Of a DNA stretch of 64,000 bases, positions 41,598 through 50,450 are shown piece after piece. Made by a program: the position numbers and the translations under genes. Below the pieces are notes generated by a model that was not told where the DNA came from, did no database searches, and saw only the letters and a program-made list of their open reading frames with translations. The stretch's first letter is position 1; every line of letters begins with the position of its first letter. Origin of the DNA: Bacilli bacterium (lineage in GTDB: Bacteria; Bacillota_I; Bacilli_A; RF39; UBA660); the NCBI GenBank assembly GCA_017436345.1, contig JAFSDH010000001.1, positions 62,001 through 126,000 on the forward strand. The letters are read 5' to 3'.

Positions 41598-42359
41598 ATG
41601 AAGAAGTTTAGTAATAGTTTTAAAAATATTTTAGGAGCTTTGGAAGCTCCGATTACATTTTCATTAGTTCTTGCTTTTTTTGAAGGAATAATGGAAATAT
41701 TTGAAGTAAATAGTTTTTTGTTTTTAGATAGGACTGAAATTGTTTTTATTAGTTCTTATTTACTTTTATTTATTTATTTTTTTCCTAAATATAAAAAATT
41801 ATCTAATAAAGAAAATAAGAGTAATATGAGATTAGAATTATCTAAAATAGTTAAATGTTTTATTATAGGTGGTTTATTTTCAATTGTATTTAATATATGT
41901 ATACAATATTTTTTTAATATTATACTTAAGCAAGATATTGTAACAACTACTGCTGGGATGAGGTTTAGTATTATATATTTATTAATTGTATGTATACTTG
42001 GTCCTTGTATTGAAGAGTTATGTTATAGAGGAATGATGTTTAGGACTTTAGATAAGAAATTTAGCTTAAAGAGTATTGTATTATTTTCTTCTTTAATTTT
42101 TGCTTTGAGTCATTATAGTAGTTTTGGTAATGTTTTATATACTTTTATTTTAGGTATTTTTATGATGTTATTATATGTTAAAAATAAGAGTTTATTATAT
42201 TCTATTTTATTTCATATGGGAGCTAATGTAACTAGTACTTTTATGGGATTATTTCCTAGTCCTAGTATTAGTAATATGATTATATATTTATTTATATTTT
42301 TTTTATCTACTTGTATTTGTATTTTTATGTTAATTAAAAATAAAAAAGTGTTTTTATAG
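41598..42359 (+). CDS. CPBP family intramembrane glutamic endopeptidase
   Basis: 253 residues, about eight helices. Conserved motifs: GPCIEELCYRGMMFRTL (EExxxR), FALSHYSS and FHMGANVTS with the later histidine and Asn. This is the Rce1/CAAX-like family. It follows sigF by 15 bases (AGAAGGAGTT) and ends in a terminator, so it is the third gene of the spoIIAA-sigF unit, occupying the place where spoVAA-spoVAB lie in Bacillus. A sporulation role is inferred from context. Confidence 0.88.
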   Translation: MKKFSNSFKNILGALEAPITFSLVLAFFEGIMEIFEVNSFLFLDRTEIVFISSYLLLFIYFFPKYKKLSNKENKSNMRLELSKIVKCFIIGGLFSIVFNICIQYFFNIILKQDIVTTTAGMRFSIIYLLIVCILGPCIEELCYRGMMFRTLDKKFSLKSIVLFSSLIFALSHYSSFGNVLYTFILGIFMMLLYVKNKSLLYSILFHMGANVTSTFMGLFPSPSISNMIIYLFIFFLSTCICIFMLIKNKKVFL

Positions 42360-42383
42360 ACTATCTTTTAGATAGTTTTTTTT
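42360..42383 (+). terminator. Terminator between the CPBP gene and spoVAC
   Basis: ACTATCT (42360-42366) and AGATAGT (42370-42376) around TTT, then T residues. Confidence 0.75.
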
Positions 42384-42431
42384 ATTTGTATAAATATCTT
42401 TTTTTAGGAAAAGATATATTTAGGTGATAGT

Positions 42432-42875
42432 ATGGAAAAAAGAGAATATAAGAAAATAGTTGATAAGCATAAACCTAAGGAAAATAGATTTATGAATGGT
42501 GTAGTAGCTTTTTTAGTTGGAGGAATTGTTGGATTATTAGGACAGTTATTAATTGAATTTTATTCATCATGGTTAAATGTTCCATCTAGTGATGCGACAG
42601 CATTTATGATAGCAACCCTAATCTTTTTTGCTTGTTTATTTACAGCATTGGGATTTTTTGATAAATGGGTTAATTTTGCAAAGTGTGGATTAATTATACC
42701 AATTACAGGATTTGCTCATTCGATTATGAGTAGTGCTTTGGAATATAAAAATGAAGGTGCTATATATGGAATAGGATCTAATATATTTAAACTTGCGGGT
42801 TCTGTTATTTTATATGGGATTGTTGCTGCTTGGTTTTTTGGTATGATTAGGTATTGTTTTTTAGGAGGAATGTAA
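42432..42875 (+). CDS. spoVAC: Stage V sporulation protein AC
   Basis: 147 residues, four helices. RFMNGVVAFLVGGIVGLLGQLL, FDKWVNFAKCGLIIPITGFAHSIMSSALEYKNEG and IYGIGSNIFKLAGSVILYGI are characteristic of SpoVAC, a mechanosensitive-type channel in the spore inner membrane that takes up and releases dipicolinic acid. AGGTGATAGT ribosome site. First gene of spoVAC-spoVAD-spoVAE. Slightly more basic N-terminus, normal length. Confidence 0.93.
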   Translation: MEKREYKKIVDKHKPKENRFMNGVVAFLVGGIVGLLGQLLIEFYSSWLNVPSSDATAFMIATLIFFACLFTALGFFDKWVNFAKCGLIIPITGFAHSIMSSALEYKNEGAIYGIGSNIFKLAGSVILYGIVAAWFFGMIRYCFLGGM

Positions 42876-43871
42876 ATGACTTTTAGATATGATGATGTAT
42901 ATATTAATAATTATAGTGTTGTAGGTGGTCCTTATGAAAAAGATGGTTTATTAGGTGATAAATTAGATAAAGTATATACTAATTTATATGCTGGAGAGAA
43001 AAGTTGGGAACAAGCAGAAGTTAAAATGTTATCGGATAGTATTGAGATACTTCTTAATAAAAGTAAGAAAGATAGTAAAGATATAGATTTATTAATTAGT
43101 GGTGATTTATTAAATCAAATTTGTGCATCTAGCTATGCTGCTTTTAATTTTAATATTCCTTTTTTTGGAATATATAGTGCATGTGCGAGTAGTATAGAAG
43201 GTATTATTTTGATGAGTTCTTTAATTGATGGAAAAAAGATAAAAAATGGTATTGTATCTGTTTCTTCTCATAATATGGCAAGTGAGAAACAATTTAGAAA
43301 TCCAACTGAATATGGTGCTCCTAAACCTAGTACAGCAACTTTTACATCAACGGGAGGTGCTAGTGTTTTACTTAGTAAAGATAAAGGAAAAATAAAAGTA
43401 AGTTCTTCAACTATTGGAAAAATAGTAGATATGAATCAGAATGATCCTTTGCATATGGGAGCAGTTATGGCAGCAGCAGCAGGTGATACTATTTATAATC
43501 ATTTAAAAAATATGAAAGAAACCGTTAATGATTATGATTTAATTTTAACTGGTGATTTAGGTAAATATGGTAGAGAAATACTTATTGATTATATGAAGGA
43601 AGAATATAATATTGATCTTGGTAAAAACTATGAAGATAGTGGAACATTACTTTATGATTATAGTAAGCAAGAAGAAGTTCTAGCTGGGGCAAGTGGGCCT
43701 TTATGTATTGCTATGGTTAGTTATAGTGATATTTTACCTAAAATAGAAAAAGGGTTATTTAAAAAGGTTTTATTAGTAGCAACAGGAGCATTGTTTTCAC
43801 CAACATTTGTATTTCAACGTAAACCAATATATTCAATTAGTCATGCGCTTTGTTTGGAGGGGATTAAATGA
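42876..43871 (+). CDS. spoVAD: Stage V sporulation protein AD
   Basis: 331 residues, thiolase-like fold. GLLGDKLDKVYTNLYAGEKSWEQAE, IYSACASSIEGIILMSSLIDG, SSHNMASEKQFRNPTEYGAPKP and ASGPLCIAMVSYSDILPKI match SpoVAD, the soluble SpoVA subunit that binds dipicolinic acid. It begins right after the spoVAC stop (TTAGGAGGA site) and ends in TGA overlapping the spoVAE start, which confirms TGA as a stop in this genome. Confidence 0.95.
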   Translation: MTFRYDDVYINNYSVVGGPYEKDGLLGDKLDKVYTNLYAGEKSWEQAEVKMLSDSIEILLNKSKKDSKDIDLLISGDLLNQICASSYAAFNFNIPFFGIYSACASSIEGIILMSSLIDGKKIKNGIVSVSSHNMASEKQFRNPTEYGAPKPSTATFTSTGGASVLLSKDKGKIKVSSSTIGKIVDMNQNDPLHMGAVMAAAAGDTIYNHLKNMKETVNDYDLILTGDLGKYGREILIDYMKEEYNIDLGKNYEDSGTLLYDYSKQEEVLAGASGPLCIAMVSYSDILPKIEKGLFKKVLLVATGALFSPTFVFQRKPIYSISHALCLEGIK

Positions 43872-44218
43872 TATATGTATATTCGTTTTTATTTGCTGGG
43901 TTTGTTTCTTTAATAGGGCAAGTTATATTAGATAATACTAAGTTAACAGCAGGTCATATTACTAGTATTTTTGTAGTGGTTGGTGCTTTTTTAGATAGTT
44001 TTAGTTTTTATGATAAGATTATTAATTATGTTGGTGGTGGTGCTTTAGTACCAATTACTAGTTTTGGTCATTCTTTAATACATGGTGCTTTAGCAAAGGC
44101 TGAAGAGATGGGATTTATAGGTTTACTTATGGGAATGTTTGATCTAACAGCAACTGGTATTACTGCGGCAATTATATTTAGTTTTATTTTATTATTGATA
44201 TTTAAACCTAAAAATTAA
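43868..44218 (+). CDS. spoVAE: Stage V sporulation protein AE (AEB type)
   Basis: 116 residues, four helices: SFLFAGFVSLIGQVILDNTKLTAGHITS, FYDKIINYVGGGALVPITSFGHSLIHGALAKAEEMG. These are SpoVAE(B) signatures; it forms the dipicolinate channel with SpoVAC. It starts four bases before the end of spoVAD (ATGA overlap) after TTGGAGGGG. No spoVAA, AB, AEA or AF follows, giving the minimal C-D-E set also known in clostridia. Confidence 0.93.
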   Translation: MIYVYSFLFAGFVSLIGQVILDNTKLTAGHITSIFVVVGAFLDSFSFYDKIINYVGGGALVPITSFGHSLIHGALAKAEEMGFIGLLMGMFDLTATGITAAIIFSFILLLIFKPKN

Positions 44219-44266
44219 TTTTTATTTATGAAATTGTGTATATATGTTTGAAAAATTATTTAAAGC

Positions 44267-44298
44267 AAAAAGAGAAAAGTTAATTCTTTTCTCTTTTT
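44267..44298. terminator. Bidirectional terminator after spoVAE
   Basis: AAAAAGAGAAAAG (44267-44279) and CTTTTCTCTTTTT (44286-44298) around TTAATT; it also serves the convergent gene. Confidence 0.87.
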
Positions 44299-45373
44299 AA
44301 TTATTATTTGTTGGTTGTTGTGCTTCTGTTGATTGAGTAGGTTCAATAGTAGTTTCTGCTTCTGGTTTAACAACAGGCATTTCTAGTGGTGTAGAAGTTT
44401 GTTCTGGTTTTGGTGTTTCAGCTGTTGGTGGTACTTCAACAGGTTGTTGATTTGCTGTAATTGTTGGGATAATAGCTTCTGGTAAATCTTCTTGTTTAAA
44501 GTTTGGATTTACAACTTTTTCACGAGGTAATTCAACAACAGGTTCCGGTTGAGGTTGTGGTGCTGGTGTAGGAGCAGGTGTAGGGGATGATTGATATATT
44601 TGAGCATTATTTGCTGTTTGTTGATTTTGTGCTGCCACAGTTGGATTTAAATATTTAGGGTCAATTACTTTTGTTGGATTCGGATTAGTATTATATATAT
44701 TATTTTTAGCTGATGAATATAATATTTCATCAATATCATTCATACTAGCATAGTCTCTATCAATATAATATACTCTTAACATTGGGTTAATAATGAATCC
44801 TGTCAATGATATATATAGTGCTACTTGAAAAATCTTTCCATATGATTCTAGCGATTCGGCTTCTTTTTCTAACTGACTATAATCAGTATTCCAGTCCCAC
44901 ATTTTTTCCATATATGCTTCTTGTTTGTTAGTGTAACCAATAAAAATAAAGTAAGTTACAATAGTTGCTATAGCAACGAGTTTTTGAAAATTGCCATGGG
45001 CTGAATTAGCTTGTGGTATTTCAAATATTAATGTCATTAAAGTTGAAATAATTAGGGCGTGTCCCATTATTTTAGTAATCCATTCTGGTAAGTTTATATC
45101 TTTAAATATTAAAGTAATGGTAAAGAATAATAAGACAATTAATATTACTAAGGTTATTATATTAGCAAGTATATTTTTTCTATTAGCAATAACTCCAGCA
45201 TTTCTTGAAAAAAGAAAGCTAATTAACAAAAACATCGTTGCTATTTGTCCTATTATTAAACCAGTTTCTGATGTTAAGTCTATTACATCTAGACTTGTTA
45301 AACAGACAACAATCATAGATATGACTGTTACAATCATTAAAATTTTGTATACATTTTTATATGCATTATTCAT
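44297..45373 (-). CDS. Unknown membrane protein with proline/glutamine-rich tail
   Basis: 358 residues. Five or so helices in the first ~210 residues (VYKILMIVTVISMIVVCLTSL, ATMFLLISFLFS, IITLVILIVLLFFTITLIF and others), then ~140 residues of disordered Pro/Gln/Thr/Glu-rich sequence (PTPAPTPAPQPQPEP; TAETPKPEQTSTPLEMP). Not recognised. The tail is probably cytoplasmic or wall-spanning; helix count does not settle which side. A minus-strand TGATAGAAT element lies upstream. Confidence 0.75.
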   Translation of the reverse strand: MNNAYKNVYKILMIVTVISMIVVCLTSLDVIDLTSETGLIIGQIATMFLLISFLFSRNAGVIANRKNILANIITLVILIVLLFFTITLIFKDINLPEWITKIMGHALIISTLMTLIFEIPQANSAHGNFQKLVAIATIVTYFIFIGYTNKQEAYMEKMWDWNTDYSQLEKEAESLESYGKIFQVALYISLTGFIINPMLRVYYIDRDYASMNDIDEILYSSAKNNIYNTNPNPTKVIDPKYLNPTVAAQNQQTANNAQIYQSSPTPAPTPAPQPQPEPVVELPREKVVNPNFKQEDLPEAIIPTITANQQPVEVPPTAETPKPEQTSTPLEMPVVKPEAETTIEPTQSTEAQQPTNNN

Positions 45374-45486
45374 AACAACACTCCTTTATTCTAAATATAA
45401 TTCTATCATAAAAATATATTTTTTGACATTTAAATTTATTAATTTTAAAGAAATATGTTATTATATTTATATGAGAGTGTGATAAT

Positions 45487-46209
45487 ATGGAATATGCATT
45501 GAATATAGATAGTTTTCAAGGACCATTAGATTTATTACTACATTTAATAAAAGAATCTAAAATGGATATTTTTGATTTGAAGATTGAAGAGATTACTAAT
45601 CAATATTTAGATTATATAAATAAGATGGAAGAAATGAATTTAAATATTGCGAGTAGTTATTTGGTAATGTCTGCTGAGCTTTTAGAATTAAAGTCAAGAA
45701 TGTTACTTCCTAGACATCATAATGATGAATCAGATGAAGAAGAAGATCCAAGAGATGATTTGGTTAATCGTTTAATTGAATATCAAAGATATAAAGATTT
45801 AACTAGTGAGTTTAAAGACTTAGAACTTGAAAGACAAATGATTTTTACTAAGATTCCAGAAAACATGAAAGAATATGCTTTAGAGAATCAAGTTATCAAT
45901 GGTGGCGATGTTACATTAGATGATTTAGTTGATGCATTTAATAAGTTTTTAGAAAGACAAAAATTTAATCAACCTTTAAATACTAAAGTTACTTCTAAAG
46001 AAATAACAGTAGAACATCGTCGTAAAAGTATTAAAAAGATATTAGTTTCTAAAGGTAAAGTTAATTTTATGGATCTTTTTGATATAATTAATAAAGAATA
46101 TGTAGTTGTTACTTTTTTAGCTGTACTTGAAATGGCTAAGGCTAAAGAACTTACAATAAAACAAGAAAATAATTTTGATGACATTATATGTGAGGTGACA
46201 CATGAATAG
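45487..46209 (+). CDS. scpA: Segregation and condensation protein A
   Basis: 240 residues. N-terminal FQGPLDLLLHLIKESKMDIFDLKIEEIT is the ScpA/kleisin signature, and ASSYLVMSAELLELKSRMLLP follows. The C-terminal winged helix (GKVNFMDLFDIINKEYVVVTFLAVLEMAK) binds the SMC head. ScpA bridges SMC heads in the condensin complex that organises chromosomes. It overlaps scpB by 8 bases. Confidence 0.95.
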   Translation: MEYALNIDSFQGPLDLLLHLIKESKMDIFDLKIEEITNQYLDYINKMEEMNLNIASSYLVMSAELLELKSRMLLPRHHNDESDEEEDPRDDLVNRLIEYQRYKDLTSEFKDLELERQMIFTKIPENMKEYALENQVINGGDVTLDDLVDAFNKFLERQKFNQPLNTKVTSKEITVEHRRKSIKKILVSKGKVNFMDLFDIINKEYVVVTFLAVLEMAKAKELTIKQENNFDDIICEVTHE

Positions 46210-46777
46210 ATTAGCAGTACTAGAAGGACTATTGTTTGTCGTAGGTGATGATGGTCTTACTTTAAAACAAATATGTGATATTATGGAATTATCTTTAGAA
46301 GAAGGAAAAGATTTAATTCTTGAATTGAAAAAAACATATGAAGATGAAAATAGGGGAATTAAGATAAATATTTTAGGTGATAGATTTAAACTAAGTACGA
46401 AGAAAGAACATCGTGAGTATTATCAAAAATTAGTTGAATCTCCAGAAAATAATAATTTGTCACAAGCTGCTTTAGAAACTTTAGCAATCGTTGCGTATAA
46501 TGAACCCTTAACTCGTATGGAAATTGATGAAATTAGAGGAGTTAATTCTCGTGAAATGCTTCGTAAACTAGTAGCTAAGGGATTAGTTAAAGAGGAAGGT
46601 AGAAGCGATTTGCCTGGACGTCCTATTTTATATGCTACTACTAATGAGTTTTTAGATTACTTTGGTTTATCTAGTAAAGATGATTTACCTAAATTTGAAA
46701 AAGTTGCTTTTGAAGAAAAAGATGATACAGATTTATATCATTCTAAATATACTGAAGAAGAAAAAAATACAGAATAG
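46202..46777 (+). CDS. scpB: Segregation and condensation protein B
   Basis: 191 residues, normal length. Two winged-helix domains; the second has LSQAALETLAIVAYNEPLTRMEIDEIRGVNS and GRSDLPGRPILYATTNEFLDYFGL, diagnostic of ScpB, which dimerises and binds ScpA in SMC-ScpAB condensin. The start is within the end of scpA (GAGGTGACAC as ribosome site). Confidence 0.95.
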   Translation: MNRLAVLEGLLFVVGDDGLTLKQICDIMELSLEEGKDLILELKKTYEDENRGIKINILGDRFKLSTKKEHREYYQKLVESPENNNLSQAALETLAIVAYNEPLTRMEIDEIRGVNSREMLRKLVAKGLVKEEGRSDLPGRPILYATTNEFLDYFGLSSKDDLPKFEKVAFEEKDDTDLYHSKYTEEEKNTE

Positions 46778-46791
46778 TAATTCTGTATTTT
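46764..46791. terminator. Bidirectional terminator between scpB and the MscS gene
   Basis: AAAATACAGAAT (46764-46775) and ATTCTGTATTTT (46780-46791) around AGTA; the stop codon of scpB lies in the stem-loop. Confidence 0.82.
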
Positions 46792-46793
46792 TA

Positions 46794-47666
46794 TTATTTG
46801 TATAAATTTAATTGACCTTTTTGATAGCATTCAAGTATTTTTAGCCATACATCATTTTCAACTAATCTTATTTTTTTAGGATGAACTAAGAATCTTATTG
46901 TTAATTCAATATGATCTTCAACTACACTAGTATATATAATAGGTTTAAGTTTATTAAAATAGATACGATAGTCTAAGCTAATAGTATTTATTTGATTTTC
47001 CATTTTTTTAGGTATACTTTTAACAATTTCATTATTATTAATAATTTTATATAAAATATTTTTAGCTTTTTTTACATCTGAATCAAGTGTAAGTTTTATG
47101 TTTACTTCATCCCAGATATATTTAAATTCTTTTACATAGTTCTTGATTGGTTTAGTAGAAGCATAACTGTTTGGAAAAGTAATTATTCTTCCAGTTGATT
47201 GTTCTCCATTTTCTTTATCATTAACTTCTAGTACTTCAAAGCTTAGTGAGTTTATATTGACAACATCACCAATTGTTCCATCTATTTCAATACGATCTTC
47301 GATTGAAAATGGTTTTTTAAGTTTTATATAAATACCTGAGAAAAAGTTAAATACAACTTCTCTTAGTGCTAATGTTAAAGCGGCAGATACGAAACTGATA
47401 ATTGTAATTAGTTTATCTAAGTATTGAGACCAAATAACATACCAGCTAAGTATCAAGATTATATCTAACACAATATTATATTTTTGATTGTGTAAATATC
47501 TTTTCTTACTATTTTTTTCAAAATGTAAACAAATAAAACTAGTTATTTTTTTAATTATTTTTATAAACAGATATGCTATTATAGATAGTATAATTGAATA
47601 TAAAATATTTGAAGGGATAGTTGTATGTATTTCTAAATATTTACAAAATGTTTCTAATATATTCAT
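46794..47666 (-). CDS. Small-conductance mechanosensitive channel, MscS family
   Basis: 290 residues from the ATG at 47666, set by AAAAAGGAGGTCATT. About three membrane helices, then the pore-lining helix (IISFVSAALTLALREVVFNFFSGIYI) and the MscS beta domain (IEDRIEIDGTIGDVVNINSLSFEVLE, GRIITFPNSYASTKPIKNY). It should open under membrane tension to release solutes. The pore helix has fewer Gly/Ala than E. coli MscS, as in many YkuT-type homologues. Minus-strand promoter element TGATATAAT upstream. Confidence 0.88.
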   Translation of the reverse strand: MNILETFCKYLEIHTTIPSNILYSIILSIIAYLFIKIIKKITSFICLHFEKNSKKRYLHNQKYNIVLDIILILSWYVIWSQYLDKLITIISFVSAALTLALREVVFNFFSGIYIKLKKPFSIEDRIEIDGTIGDVVNINSLSFEVLEVNDKENGEQSTGRIITFPNSYASTKPIKNYVKEFKYIWDEVNIKLTLDSDVKKAKNILYKIINNNEIVKSIPKKMENQINTISLDYRIYFNKLKPIIYTSVVEDHIELTIRFLVHPKKIRLVENDVWLKILECYQKGQLNLYK

Positions 47667-47773
47667 AATGACCTCCTTTTTAAAAACTTTCATAATTATA
47701 TCATAAATTAGTATTTTTATAAAGTATTAGGGTGTTCTTTTAAAAATATAAATGTAAAGAAGTGTAAATGTGT

Positions 47774-47779
47774 TATAAT
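47774..47779 (+). promoter_or_regulatory. Extended -10 with two upstream TGTAAA motifs
   Basis: TGTTATAAT (47771-47779). TGTAAA occurs at 47753 and 47763, 10 bases apart, in the -35 region, echoing the rpoZ upstream array. Confidence 0.55.
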
Positions 47780-47796
47780 TATTATGAGGTAATGGT

Positions 47797-48684
47797 ATGA
47801 AAAAAAAGATAATTATTTTAATTAGTATTTTTATAGTGATAATTAGTCTTTCTTTTATTAGTACTTATTTTAATGATTTAAAATATAAAGAAAAAATATC
47901 TAATATAAAAAATGATATTTTATTATATTTAGAAAATAAGTATAATGAAAAGTTTGATATTATTGAGTTTTCATATACAAAAAATACGTATGATACTTAT
48001 GAAAATGAAGAGTTAGTTACTAAGGAAATGGAAAGTTCTTTTATATATACTTTTAGAATGTCTTCAGCTAGATTAATTGAATTTATTGTTACATATGTAG
48101 TATATGAAAATGAAGAAGAATATATTAATTATAAAAATCTAGATATTATGGAAGCAGGGTTGTATGAAAATTATATTTATGAATATAAAATAAGAGATAT
48201 AAAAAGAGAAGTTAAAAATGATATATATGATTTGATTAGTGGTGCTAGTTCTTTGGACATTTATATTAATTATTTTAAAGATGACTATACTTTGATGAGA
48301 TATTCTTTGGATAGTGATTTGAAAAAAGAAAAGATAGAATATTATAATAAATTAGATAAAAAAGTATCTAATTTTGATTGGTATAAAGCTTGTGTTGATA
48401 TTAATGATAATTATACTTTGGTTTTTGATATAGAGATTAATGATTATATAACTAAGACTAATTTAAAAGACTTTAAGAAAGAAGTTAAAGATTTAGTATT
48501 ATATTTAGAGGAATTAGGATATTATAATTATGAAATTAATTTTTCTTTTAAAAATTATGTTAAAGCTACTGCGAGTAGATATATAGAAGAAGATGATGAT
48601 ATATATTTAATATTTGATTATAAAGAAAATTATTCTGATATAGATGAAAGTGAAAAATTAACAGCTTATATTATAGAGAAATAA
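47797..48684 (+). CDS. Unknown membrane-anchored extracytoplasmic protein
   Basis: 295 residues. One N-terminal helix (IIILISIFIVIISLSFISTYF) with no lipobox or clear cleavage site, then ~270 residues rich in Tyr, Glu, Asp and Lys with alternating beta/helix character (FIYTFRMSSARLIEFIVTYVVYE; NFSFKNYVKATASRYIEEDDDIYLIF). No family recognised. Monocistronic, with its own promoter and terminator. Confidence 0.75.
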   Translation: MKKKIIILISIFIVIISLSFISTYFNDLKYKEKISNIKNDILLYLENKYNEKFDIIEFSYTKNTYDTYENEELVTKEMESSFIYTFRMSSARLIEFIVTYVVYENEEEYINYKNLDIMEAGLYENYIYEYKIRDIKREVKNDIYDLISGASSLDIYINYFKDDYTLMRYSLDSDLKKEKIEYYNKLDKKVSNFDWYKACVDINDNYTLVFDIEINDYITKTNLKDFKKEVKDLVLYLEELGYYNYEINFSFKNYVKATASRYIEEDDDIYLIFDYKENYSDIDESEKLTAYIIEK

Positions 48685-48687
48685 AAG

Positions 48688-48711
48688 ACTACATTGTTAT
48701 GTAGTTTTTTT
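48688..48711 (+). terminator. Terminator before the C39-like peptidase gene
   Basis: ACTACAT (48688-48694) and ATGTAGT (48699-48705) around TGTT, then T residues. Confidence 0.75.
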
Positions 48712-48793
48712 TGTAAAAATATTATAAATTTATTTTAAATTTATTTTAAATTAAATAAAAATTTAATATAATTAAGTTATAGTAGGTGGTAGG

Positions 48794-49774
48794 ATGTTAT
48801 TTTTAAATGCTTGTGAGAATTCTAATTTTTTAAGTACAATTTTATTATTAAAAGAAATATTAGAAGTTATTTCGATTTTAGTTCCAATTATTTTAATAGT
48901 TATGCTTAGTATTCAACTTGGTAAAATTATTTTTGGTGATGAAAAGATTATACCTGGAGTTTTAAAATCAGTTGTAACGAAAGTTGTAGCGGCTGTATTA
49001 GTTTTTTTTGTACCAACGTTTGTAAATCTTTTGTTGACTAATTTAAATCAAGCAGGTTTTTCGACAACTGATTGTTGGTTAAATGCTAATAATTCTTCAA
49101 TTGCAGAATTTAAGGCTGTAGAAGAAGCTAAAAAAATTGCGGATAAAGAAGCTAGAGGAAGAGAATCACAAGAAGCAAAAGATGAAAGAGAACTTTTAGA
49201 AAAACTTCGTGAAGAAGCTCGTAAGGAAAATGAAAAAGAAGCAAATAAAAACGGAAAAGTTAATGGCGTTATTTATTATAATCAATGTGAGGATCCTTGG
49301 AGAACAATGAAATATGGAAATAATTATGGTACTATTTGTTCACATGGATGTGGACCAACTTCGTCAGCAGTTATTGCATCAACTTTTTTAGGAGAAACGG
49401 GTCATACTCCAAAAGATGCTGAAGCATGGATTTGTAGTCACGGTGGTTGTACTACTAGTGGAACTGTAGCGGGAACAAATGCTAGTTATTTAAAGTCATT
49501 AGGTTTAAATGTTACTGGTCCACATTATTGGAATGAATACGATATGTTGGTAGAAAAATTAGCTACTGGTGATTATCTTGCTTTAATTTTAGTTCATAAT
49601 AATACTGGGCGTGCTATATTTACTAGTGGGGGACATTATTTTGTTTTAACAGGTATTGAAGATGGTGAGTTTACAATAGCGCAAGTATCTAGACGTAAAC
49701 AAAATGATCAAACTTGGCCTAAGACAGCGTTTAATGGAGATGTTGCTAATTTCTATATGGTTTCTAAGAATTAG
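48794..49774 (+). CDS. Two-helix membrane domain plus coiled coil plus C39-like cysteine peptidase
   Basis: 326 residues. Two hydrophobic helices (~15-45 and ~55-85) separated by a short loop resemble the pilin-like TrbC/VirB2 arrangement. A charged coiled coil (~105-152; EEAKKIADKEARGRESQE) follows, then a papain-fold domain of the C39_2 type: GVIYYNQCEDPW (Gln164), ICSHGCGPTSSAVIAS (Cys186) and TSGGHYFVLTGIEDGEF (His281). The catalytic triad order is right. The peptidase side relative to the membrane is unsure; outside is more likely. The next gene, a lipoprotein, starts 10 bases later. Confidence 0.8.
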   Translation: MLFLNACENSNFLSTILLLKEILEVISILVPIILIVMLSIQLGKIIFGDEKIIPGVLKSVVTKVVAAVLVFFVPTFVNLLLTNLNQAGFSTTDCWLNANNSSIAEFKAVEEAKKIADKEARGRESQEAKDERELLEKLREEARKENEKEANKNGKVNGVIYYNQCEDPWRTMKYGNNYGTICSHGCGPTSSAVIASTFLGETGHTPKDAEAWICSHGGCTTSGTVAGTNASYLKSLGLNVTGPHYWNEYDMLVEKLATGDYLALILVHNNTGRAIFTSGGHYFVLTGIEDGEFTIAQVSRRKQNDQTWPKTAFNGDVANFYMVSKN

Positions 49775-49784
49775 AGGTGATGAT

Positions 49785-50438
49785 ATGAAGAAAAAGTTAT
49801 TGTTATTAATAGGATTTATTTTTGTTATAACTGGTTGTACAGCTGAATATGAATTAACTTATGAGGATGATATATTTAGTGAACATGTTGTTATTACTGA
49901 GATAGTTGAAACTAATTCTGATGAGTTTATGAGTATTTCATCTATTGATGAAAACTCTCATTATATAAAACTTGATGAAAATAATAAATATGATTTTAAT
50001 TTAAAAAGAGATAATGGTAAAAATATTCTTACATTAGATTTTGAGTTTAAAGATGTATCCTTTGAAAAGTCGCGTTTCTATAATGATTGTTTTAAATATA
50101 GAACTTTCATAGATGGTGATGATTACTATTATATTAAATTAGAGGGAGAATCTGTTTGTGAATATCTTAAAGAGGTTGATATAGTATTTAAAACTGATAA
50201 ATATGTATATGATACTAATGCTCAAGAAAAAGATGAGGAAAAAGGTATTTATAAGTGGAAAGATTTTAATGGTGGAGAAATAATTATTCAAGTTAGTAAG
50301 ACGGAAACTTTAAAGTCGTATAATGATAATCAAAGTGTTGAATTTATTCCATGGTATGTAAAACTGATTGTTTCAGGTATTGTTGTTTTGGTAGTATTTC
50401 TAATATATAGAAAAATAAAAAAAGATCAAATCGATTAG
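49785..50438 (+). CDS. Lipoprotein with C-terminal transmembrane anchor
   Basis: 217 residues from the ATG at 49785 (AGAGGTGATGAT). Signal peptide KKKLLLLIGFIFVITGCTAEY with lipobox VITGC, so lipidated at Cys18. A ~165-residue extracytoplasmic domain (YELTYEDDIFSEHVVITEIVE) is followed by a second membrane helix (WYVKLIVSGIVVLVVFLIY) and a short basic tail. Function unknown. Presumed partner of the upstream membrane peptidase by operon position. Dual anchoring is unusual. Confidence 0.82.
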   Translation: MKKKLLLLIGFIFVITGCTAEYELTYEDDIFSEHVVITEIVETNSDEFMSISSIDENSHYIKLDENNKYDFNLKRDNGKNILTLDFEFKDVSFEKSRFYNDCFKYRTFIDGDDYYYIKLEGESVCEYLKEVDIVFKTDKYVYDTNAQEKDEEKGIYKWKDFNGGEIIIQVSKTETLKSYNDNQSVEFIPWYVKLIVSGIVVLVVFLIYRKIKKDQID

Positions 50439-50450
50439 ATTTGATCTTTT
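50420..50450. terminator. Bidirectional terminator between the lipoprotein and hemolysin III genes
   Basis: AAAAGATCAAATC (50420-50432) and GATTTGATCTTTT (50438-50450) around GATTA; both genes end in it. Confidence 0.87.

Noticed and set aside
42388-42419. Sigma-G promoter before spoVAC
   Set aside because: GTATA is present, but the -10 reads GATATATT at a 20-base spacing, so the match is too weak to report as a feature.
43860-43875. Mycoplasma-type code with TGA as Trp
   Set aside because: TGA ends spoVAD at the expected place, overlapping the spoVAE start, and Trp is encoded by TGG throughout.
44991-45482. Plus-strand frame opposite the proline-rich-tail membrane protein
   Set aside because: Overlaps the firm minus-strand gene and its promoter; hydrophobicity mirrors the membrane helices on the other strand.
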